The notes beneath the pieces were generated by a model that ran no database searches, was not told where the DNA came from, and saw nothing but the letters and a program-made list of their open reading frames with translations. From the NCBI GenBank assembly GCA_038373865.1, contig JAXGGA010002963.1:20001-84000 (forward strand): DNA of 64,000 nt. Reading direction: 5' to 3'. The position numbers and the translations under genes were made by a program. This stretch comes from Uloborus plumipes (taxonomy: Eukaryota; Arthropoda; Arachnida; Araneae; Uloboridae). Positions 60,801-64,000 of the stretch are shown piece after piece. Position 1 is the first letter of the stretch. Every line of letters starts with the position of its first letter.

Positions 60801-63513
60801 CCATAACACAAGATGTGTTTAAAATTTTTCAAAAATAATGAAATCCTATTATCGAATAGATTTTCTTACAAAGATAATTTCGCATGAATATATTTTTAAA
60901 AATTCAAGTGGTTTTATTAACGCATTAGTTTGAAATACTTCTTTCTTTTTTTTTTAATAGAGAATTTTTAAACAGAAATCTAAACCACTTCGAAATTCAA
61001 TATCTTTTCCGTTGGTGTTGAATTTCTCCATATAATTTAAAGTACCAGACACGGAATTTTATGTTCGGATCCCGATATTGCCAAAAATCCACTAAGTACA
61101 TGTCGAATACAAGTTCATCCATGGGTCCGAAAGTCCTATGATCAGTCTCGAGCAGTTACCATGGATGTCGAGTTCATGGAGACTTTCCCTCCCCTTCATA
61201 ACTAAGCTTACTTGTGAAGGTGGTTCTGACACCTAGACAAAACAAAATTTTATCCTTCCCCATTTGGGGGCCTCACTTTCACAAGAGCCGCTCCCTCCTA
61301 CCTTGAATCTCCCAAGTGATATCAAAAACTACTACAATAACATTGTTTAATACACAATTGATGCATCGAAATTGTTCTACAAGAATAAACCAAATTGGGA
61401 TTAAAAAACATATTTTCAGTGGAAAACTTATAATATCTTGTGAGCAACTATTGTAGAACAAAAAAAGTACCAGTAAATACTATTTTATTAAATATTATAT
61501 TTACCGTGTGTCTGAGGCTTGTAAAATAACTGTGGAAGGGATGCAATGCCAGTGGCTCCAATTCTTTCAGCGTGCGATGCCTAAATAGATTAAAAACAGA
61601 AGGTTATTGTCAAAGAAAAGATTTTATGGAACAACAGAAAGAAGACAACAAATCCGATTATAATACTGTATCAACGACTGAAGAGTAATCTCTTTGCAGT
61701 GGTTGTTTGGTTGTTTACACAGGGGCGGATGCATGCTAACCTTTTTAGGGGGGGGGGTCATGCTGAAGAATGTCAGAGCCTCTACAACTCGCAGTACTTG
61801 TACTCCCAAAAACAAACCTCTTAAAAATTTCAATTTAAAAAAAAAGAAAAAACTGCATAGTTTTCTTGAGGTTACCAAGTTTAAGACTTAACGAACGACC
61901 GTAGTTTTGTAAAAATAATACCTTTATATGTATATAATTTTTTAACTTCTTATAGTATAATATAATTAGTTATTATTGCATTATAGTTGTTTAGTTTCAT
62001 GATAATTAAAAAGTCGAACTTTGTACAAATATTGAAGAAATATTCAGAAGATTGTAAAAACAAATTTTTCTTGCAATGAGAAAAATAGGCTCTTGGTCAC
62101 TTTCTACTAAACTCGTTGATTAATTTTTAATTTGTACTTCATGAGTCTGCTTACCAGTTCCTTGGCATCTTTCAAGCTGTTGGCTCCAACTTGAATTATA
62201 ACCAGCTCTAACCTGAAAGTAAAAATAAAAGATAAATAAATAAATTATGTCAAACATCACATTTCCTTCATCAGCTTTCAAGAAAGTATTTTTAAAATTA
62301 CCATCCATTCAAAAGCTGAAAGAAAATTGAGTGCAGAGCTACAGATAAATTGTAGGTACAAAAATATGTGTGTAAATTGGTTGCAGAAATATTTTTCGTC
62401 TAAACTAGCAAGAACACGCTTAGATAAAAAAGGAGAAGGGACGTAAAGGGAAGCTGTAAAATTGGAATGAATAATTTTAAATTGGTAACCCTATTATTTT
62501 ATTCAACCTTATTCAATTCAGGAACAGAAACACATGGCTTACTAGTCAACCAAAAGAATGCAAGATAAGAAATGAAGACAACCAAAAATGAACCAAGGGA
62601 CAAAAAAAGAAGAAAAATGAAATTATATATAATTTTTTTAATTAATTTATTTATTTATTAATTTTTTATTCCTGAATTTATTTTTAACAAATCTCTCCCT
62701 CCCAAATGTCGAAAAAACTGGAGAGAGGGTAAAATCATTGGCTAGGGAAGAAGAATTTGTCCACACGGAATAAACTTCCGAAATATCAAGAATCAAGGTC
62801 TGAGAACGTGGAACGTTTACTGATAAATCGAACAAAATAAAACTTGGAGCAATGGCCCGAAATCCCTTAACGCTGTTTAATCGAAGAGCGGGAGAGATCT
62901 TTTTACATTTAATGTAATTTTAATGCTCTTTCAGGGAGTGTTGAAGAGCTCGTTTAGTTTGACCTATGTAAGAAAGACTACATTGGCAAAAGGTATCATT
63001 AATATTAAGTTGCTATGGCAATTGTTGGAAGCCTGAAAGTTAGTAACCAACATCTCATTTGAAAAAGAAATTGTTTTGTAAATTAGTGAATGCAAACTTT
63101 TTTAATATTTCAACAACTTGTCAACGAACTGTTGAATAAAAATGCAAAATAAGAATATAAACACACTCAGAAATAAAATAATCGCCTGAGTTAGAGAGCT
63201 TAGTTATTTTTTGTAAATAGAGCGAAGAATGTTTTAAAATGTAGCCAAAATCCAGCACCATAGCTTTAAGATTTTTTAATATTTCGGGAGAGGGGGGAGA
63301 GCAGAATACAAAAAGCCTTAGAAACGCCAACTGCTGTTGTTAAGCATTTTGATCTTTGATGAAGGGTCACCGTCTCCTTGAAATAGCCATTAGAAATATT
63401 AGCATTTGGAAAACGAACTATTTACTTGTTTTTTCCAGCTTTTACCCATGCTTCAGCAATAGTTTTTCTTTCTTCCACACTTAGTGACAATCCTTCGCCA
63501 GTCGTTCCATTAA
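38181..63513 (-). CDS. NPL: N-acetylneuraminate lyase-like gene, 3' part (8 visible exons, spliced)
   Basis: Minus-strand gene read by splicing complement(63426..63513, 62155..62212, 61505..61580, 60493..60585, 48999..49144, 41072..41203, 40793..40832, 38181..38338), 791 nt, about 262 residues plus stop. All visible introns have GT/AG borders and phases join without a break. The family (class I aldolase, TIM barrel, cytosolic) cleaves N-acetylneuraminate to N-acetylmannosamine and pyruvate. Visible landmarks in order: GTTGEG (pyruvate carboxylate binding), LYHIP (active-site Tyr), CGAKF (Schiff-base Lys), a GIGASYN segment and CGPPRVPL near the C-terminus. The vertebrate enzyme is about 320 residues, so some 55-60 N-terminal residues (the first beta strand and helix) are outside the window. 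Introns range from 239 bp to 11.3 kb and are full of transposons. The lyase-like assignment is firm; whether the substrate is sialic acid or a related keto acid is not settled by sequence. Confidence 0.9.
38502..39791. mobile_element. Tc1/mariner-like non-autonomous element, CCGTAAAATGGGGT ends
   Basis: About 1.29 kb between TA dinucleotides (38500-38501, 39792-39793), inverted ends CCGTAAAATGGGGT. The motif GGGGTNAATCGGAACA or its inverse recurs five times (near 38529, 38903, 39583, 39598 and 39767). No transposase frame. Lies in the last intron of the lyase gene. Confidence 0.8.
39795..39990. other. GC-richer unclassified segment
   Basis: About 195 bp of clearly higher GC than its surroundings, beginning with a GAGAGAGACAGAGAG stretch and containing the hairpin CTTGGCGAAGCCAAG. 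No tRNA boxes, no splice-bounded frame and no family recognised. It directly abuts the right end of the preceding element. Confidence 0.4.
39991..40792. other. Lyase intron DNA without identified element
   Basis: Inverted TTTGCCACAG (40093) and CTGTGGCAAA (40239) bound about 150 bp that may be a small MITE; no duplication seen. Confidence 0.5.
40793..40832 (-). CDS. NPL: NPL-like exon 7 of the visible set (40-nt micro-exon)
   Basis: Acceptor TTTAACAG, donor GTAAGT; 13 codons ([13 protein letters not shown]) plus one base. It is separated from the previous exon by only 239 bp, the shortest intron in the gene. It fills the expected helix between the GIGASYN strand and the GQGISAFK segment, and phase continuity supports it. 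Confidence 0.88.
41072..41203 (-). CDS. NPL: NPL-like exon 6 of the visible set
   Basis: Acceptor TTTCAG, donor GTAATT; phase 0 at both ends, 44 codons. It encodes [20 protein letters not shown] followed by a Lys/Asp-bearing helix ending KTARKHQ. It aligns with the G(A/S).GS.YN strand of neuraminate lyases. Confidence 0.93.
41419..41930. mobile_element. piggyBac-like MITE, copy 2
   Basis: 512 bp, ends CCCATTAATGCC and GGCATTAAGGGG; flanks TCAA (left, mutated) and TTAA (right). Nearly collinear with 20887-21399 and in the same orientation. In the 7.8-kb intron of the lyase gene, 216 bp beyond the acceptor side of exon 6. Confidence 0.85.
42591..42656. other. Perfect 28-bp-arm hairpin
   Basis: Arms 42591-42618 (TTCCCTCAATGTTTAATTTG...) and 42629-42656 are exact inverses around a 10-base loop. 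A partial copy of the right portion follows (42663-42688). Could be the core of a small fold-back repeat; no evidence it is transcribed other than as part of the lyase intron. Confidence 0.85.
43330..43560 (-). pseudogene. Decayed copy of the 35900-36130 coding-like segment
   Basis: Minus-strand translation aligns as NVIRKKK..., [11 protein letters not shown] and [15 protein letters not shown], with three in-frame stops and one extra base after GGTAAAA relative to copy 1. It lies inside the 7.8-kb intron of the lyase gene. Confidence 0.5.
44150..44640 (-). repeat. TATCGCCAAG-family repeat, copy B (inverted)
   Basis: Matches 33050-33500 and 44940-45440 in inverse orientation (shared CCTTTTACGTGTGAAT..., TTAACACTTAAGGCATCTAC). 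Contains the perfect 20-bp palindrome CTTGGCGATATATCGCCAAG at 44285-44304. Confidence 0.8.
44940..45440 (+). repeat. TATCGCCAAG-family repeat, copy C
   Basis: Direct relative of 33050-33500 and inverse of 44150-44640; together with the latter it makes a fold-back pair of about 1.2 kb. Includes GAATGCAACCACAAGGGGAG and GGTGCACAACGACC near its right end. Confidence 0.8.
45445..45720 (+). repeat. Interspersed repeat 3' segment with (ACAT)n
   Basis: TTTTTGAGTTATGCGACATA is followed by an ACATACAT microsatellite (about 45466-45540), then ACGTCACGAGAAAACTCGTC. The combination looks like the end of a retroelement or satellite-bearing repeat; class not determined. Confidence 0.5.
46740..46885 (+). 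repeat. Dispersed repeat with GTCGTTAAGTGGAAAA end, copy 2
   Basis: Shorter relative of the right part of 24600-24960 (GTTGAGTGGAAAAA, ACCGTACTTATCGTTGCAGC, GTCGTTAAGTGGAAAA). Confidence 0.6.
46925..47190 (+). repeat. Dispersed repeat, copy 2
   Basis: Direct-orientation relative of 4136-4440; lies in the 7.8-kb intron of the lyase gene. Confidence 0.75.
47258..48892. mobile_element. Composite fold-back element, GGATGGCATTATGCAA ends
   Basis: GGATGGCATTATGCAA at the left and TTGCATAATGCCATCC at the right bound about 1.63 kb. Inside, arms 47276-47423 and 47607-47757 are long inverted copies (CCGACTTCGGAACTTCACTC..., ACCATCGACACTACATTTAA). The segment near 48605-48655 reads, on the minus strand, ACCGACTTCAACAAAGGAGG, a motif of a widespread arthropod repeat. 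Non-coding. Confidence 0.7.
48999..49144 (-). CDS. NPL: NPL-like exon 5 of the visible set (Schiff-base lysine)
   Basis: Acceptor TTTTGTAG, donor GTAAGA. The A from the previous exon plus TC make Ile, restoring the family's GV(K/E)I join across an 11.3-kb intron. The 48 codons include [14 protein letters not shown]; the Lys is in the position of the catalytic Schiff-base lysine (family GLK or GVK). It ends SGFDE in phase 0. A nested stack of MITEs starts only about 30 bp upstream of the acceptor. Confidence 0.93.
49319..50114. mobile_element. hAT-like MITE with (GACTCC)n ends
   Basis: 796 bp, ends CAGGGCTGCGGAGTCGGAG and inverse, with a perfect 8-bp target duplication GTTTTCAC at 49311-49318 and 50115-50122. 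Hexamer GACTCC/GGAGTC runs lie inside both ends and give meaningless Asp-Ser open frames. It is nested inside a larger repeat (49175-50563). Confidence 0.92.
50221..50475. mobile_element. MITE with CGTGCTAAGYGCAAAAGT ends, copy 1
   Basis: Left end CGTGCTAAGCGCAAAAGTCG and right end with the inverse of CGTGCTAAGTGCAAAAGTCG, about 255 bp. A second copy is at 30206-30437. Nested in the 49175-50563 element. Confidence 0.75.
51073..51244. mobile_element. Short hAT-like MITE (CGTCATTT family), copy 3
   Basis: 172 bp, perfect 8-bp duplication GTTAAGTT at 51065-51072 and 51245-51252. Ends CAGGGACGTCATTT and AAATGACGGGCCTG. The best-preserved duplication of the three copies. Confidence 0.9.
51491..52326. 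mobile_element. hAT-like MITE rich in GTAG/CTAC repeats
   Basis: 836 bp with ends CAGTGCTTGGAAAAACTACA and inverse-type CGCTACTTCCGACCACTG. The perfect 8-bp duplication TGCTAAAC lies at 51483-51490 and 52327-52334. Both ends contain degenerate repeats of ACTACAACTAC. Its interior holds a long T-run near 51788-51818. No transposase. Confidence 0.9.
53166..54573. mobile_element. hAT-like MITE, CAGGGGTGCCCAC ends, with a nested insertion
   Basis: Perfect 8-bp duplication GCTATCCT at 53158-53165 and 54574-54581; ends CAGGGGTGCCCAC and GTGGGCACCCTTG. Same family as 27092-27661 (shared TTTTCACAACCCT.TTGTGC and (AAAT)n interior), enlarged by the insertion at 53325-54265. It interrupts a coding-like frame (52918-54618). 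Confidence 0.92.
53325..54265. mobile_element. Nested transposon derivative, GGGCGATTCTCTGTAAACT ends
   Basis: Inverted ends GGGCGATTCTCTGTAAACT (left) and AGTTTACAGAGAATCGCCC (right), flanked by ATAA on both sides (53321-53324, 54266-54269), so a 4-bp duplication is likely. The interior repeats GGGGACTG several times and has a perfect palindrome at 53498-53524 (12-bp arms). The superfamily is unclear. Confidence 0.8.
54620..55879. other. Lyase intron DNA without identified element
   Basis: AT-rich with (AAT)n near 55175; no supported feature. Confidence 0.55.
55882..56638. mobile_element. Fold-back mariner derivative
   Basis: 757 bp between TA duplications (55880-55881 and 56639-56640) with ends CGAGGGTTG plus a T-run and CAACCTCCGTTAGGCTATAAA, inverted at the right. 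The two arms (about 55882-56161 and 56354-56638) are both copies of the 3' end of a mariner gene. The minus strand of the left arm and the plus strand of the right arm each encode ...[14 protein letters not shown](S/A)IIKLVYR and QGDNVEN, a mariner transposase C-terminus. The centre contains a short GCCATGCCCC hairpin. No full transposase is present. Confidence 0.87.
56641..57352. other. Lyase intron DNA between two palindromic elements
   Basis: AT-rich; nothing identified. The missing left end of hairpin element 2 should have been at the right edge of this tract. Confidence 0.55.
57353..60250. mobile_element. Giant palindromic (long-hairpin) element 2, left end truncated
   Basis: The right end ...TTTTTTCGGCCCACCCTA at 60250 matches the TAGGGTG end type of element 1. 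The left arm begins at 57353 (TAATAGCGCGG), so about 43 terminal bases are missing there. Left arm about 57353-58684; right arm about 58728-60209 with a SINE inserted. Each outer arm holds about four tandem units of roughly 174 bp, each with TATCTTCCGATCGCGCATAA and an A-rich tract. Inner arms contain CCTGGC/TACGGTTCTCTTCC sequence and a CPTFGTPK coding-like motif. It lies in the 11.3-kb intron of the lyase gene. Confidence 0.85.
58981..59285 (-). mobile_element. tRNA-derived SINE inserted in hairpin element 2
   Basis: On the minus strand the element starts GGGGTCGTGGTGGCCCGATC and has a tRNA-like head with box A TGGCCCGATCGG (59262-59273) and box B GGTTCGATTCC (59219-59229), the internal RNA polymerase III promoter. 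A unique body of about 220 bp follows and ends in GAAGTGAAATGAAAAT. It interrupts the right palindrome arm; the flanking AACAATAT/ACACAATAT stretches look like an imperfect target duplication from LINE-type insertion. Not a functional tRNA gene, since the head is fused to the body. The family name is unknown to me. Confidence 0.85.
60493..60585 (-). CDS. NPL: NPL-like exon 4 of the visible set (active-site tyrosine)
   Basis: Acceptor TTTTTTAG, donor GTAAGT. The previous G plus AT make Asp, then 30 codons ending in ...[15 protein letters not shown], and one base A. The Tyr of YHIP corresponds to the catalytic Tyr of the family (Tyr137 in bacterial NanA). The donor leads into an 11.3-kb intron. 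Confidence 0.92.
61505..61580 (-). CDS. NPL: NPL-like exon 3 of the visible set
   Basis: Acceptor ATTTAG, donor GTAAAT. Phase 0 start; 25 codons plus one base: [20 protein letters not shown] then KPQTH. This is the family's HA..IGA.GIA strand with the following F.KP segment. Confidence 0.9.
62155..62212 (-). CDS. NPL: NPL-like exon 2 of the visible set
   Basis: Acceptor TTTCAG, donor GTAAGC. The first G completes the Lys codon, then 19 codons read [19 protein letters not shown], ending in phase 0. The segment matches the barrel strand and helix that vertebrate lyases encode with VIIHVG...SLKE. The exon break after GK(N/D)K appears to match the vertebrate gene as I recall it. Confidence 0.9.
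62650..63060 (-). pseudogene. Penelope-like element endonuclease remnant
   Basis: The minus strand encodes [20 protein letters not shown], a GIY-YIG nuclease signature as in the C-terminal domain of Penelope-like retroelements, then a stop, and in the same frame [20 protein letters not shown] and YSVW. Upstream (63121-63330) an open minus frame may be more of the same element but is not recognisable. Stops make it inactive. It lies in the lyase intron between visible exons 1 and 2. Confidence 0.65.
63426..63513 (-). CDS. NPL: NPL-like exon 1 of the visible set
   Basis: Acceptor ...TTTTTTAG precedes 63513 and donor GTAAAT follows 63426. It starts with the last two bases of a split codon and ends with two bases (AA) of a Lys codon completed in the next exon. 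It encodes [20 protein letters not shown] followed by [14 protein letters not shown] is the loop that grips the pyruvate carboxylate in this aldolase family. The preceding exon was not found between 63514 and 64000. Confidence 0.9.
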
Positions 63514-64000
63514 CTAAAAAATGATACGGGTATTCTTAAAAACGATGTAGAAAAGATAACAATTACATCAATTATTGAGCAGAAAAATGCATTAACAATA
63601 ATTCACAAAATATATTAATTTTAAACCCAACAATTGATAAACACATAGTATAGTGCAAGCCTTGGGTACATAGATATTGACCAATAACAGAATTCACAGA
63701 TTTCTAAAAAGAAATGAATCGGAACGAGTAATTAAATTATGTTCTCTTATCACGAAGAAGCAACCGGAAATCTATAGCGTGCTTCGACATAATAAAAATA
63801 AGCGACTTTCGCACTTAGTATCAAACGTAAAATATATTCACAGCAATCAAGAACAAATGATAAATTTAATTACAACTATTTAAATGAGATAGATTAATTT
63901 CTACATACTATTCGCGGTCCGCATGAAATTTTCTGGCTAACTCCAAGTTACTGCTCTAACCAGAAAACCATGCGATAGTGTAATAATGAAAAAAAAACTA
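63514..64000. other. Lyase intron reaching the window edge
   Basis: On the minus strand I find no frame matching the lyase N-terminus, so this is read as intron. Confidence 0.6.

Overview
This is animal nuclear DNA: very AT-rich, intron-bearing and packed with cut-and-paste transposons and their internally deleted derivatives. The only host gene I can support is the 3' part of an N-acetylneuraminate (sialic acid) lyase-like gene on the minus strand, in eight exons between 63513 and 38181. The upstream exon or exons, covering roughly the first 55-60 residues by comparison with the family, lie beyond the right edge of the window. Every visible exon junction has GT/AG borders and joins in frame, and the joined protein keeps the family's carboxylate-binding motif, active-site tyrosine and Schiff-base lysine. 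A neuraminate lyase gene with multi-kilobase introns, a Tc1/mariner/hAT-rich repeat spectrum, a tRNA-derived SINE and a Penelope-like remnant fit an arthropod, perhaps a chelicerate such as a spider. That placement is inference.

Layout. 1-8.8 kb: no gene; a Tigger/pogo-like MITE, a 95-bp tandem array, a CATCGG-rich patch and a small hAT MITE. 8.83-11.44 kb: a complete giant palindromic element with arms of about 1.17 kb, TAGGGTGAG ends and an 8-bp target duplication. 12.56-13.77 kb: a Tc1-like transposon with an intact 348-residue transposase whose last two catalytic residues are 36 apart (DD36E type). 14.8-19.1 kb: G/C-homopolymer-rich MITE fragments and a decayed mariner with both ends. 20.9-30.5 kb: a piggyBac-like MITE, further MITEs and coding-like repeats. 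32.9-36.1 kb: an unclassified repeat about 1.8 kb long and a coding-like repeat. 37 kb: a long GT microsatellite. 38.1-63.5 kb: the lyase gene, whose introns hold most of the remaining elements, including a second, larger palindromic element (57.35-60.25 kb) interrupted by a tRNA-derived SINE, a fold-back mariner and several hAT MITEs with perfect 8-bp duplications.

The most unusual structures are the two giant palindromes. They share end sequences, internal tandem repeats and a short Cys-containing coding motif. They look like one family of non-autonomous, probably hAT-mobilised, long-hairpin elements. If transcribed, their arms would fold into double-stranded RNA of more than 1 kb. Apart from the lyase gene I find no functional relation between neighbouring features; the rest is a record of repeated and nested insertion.
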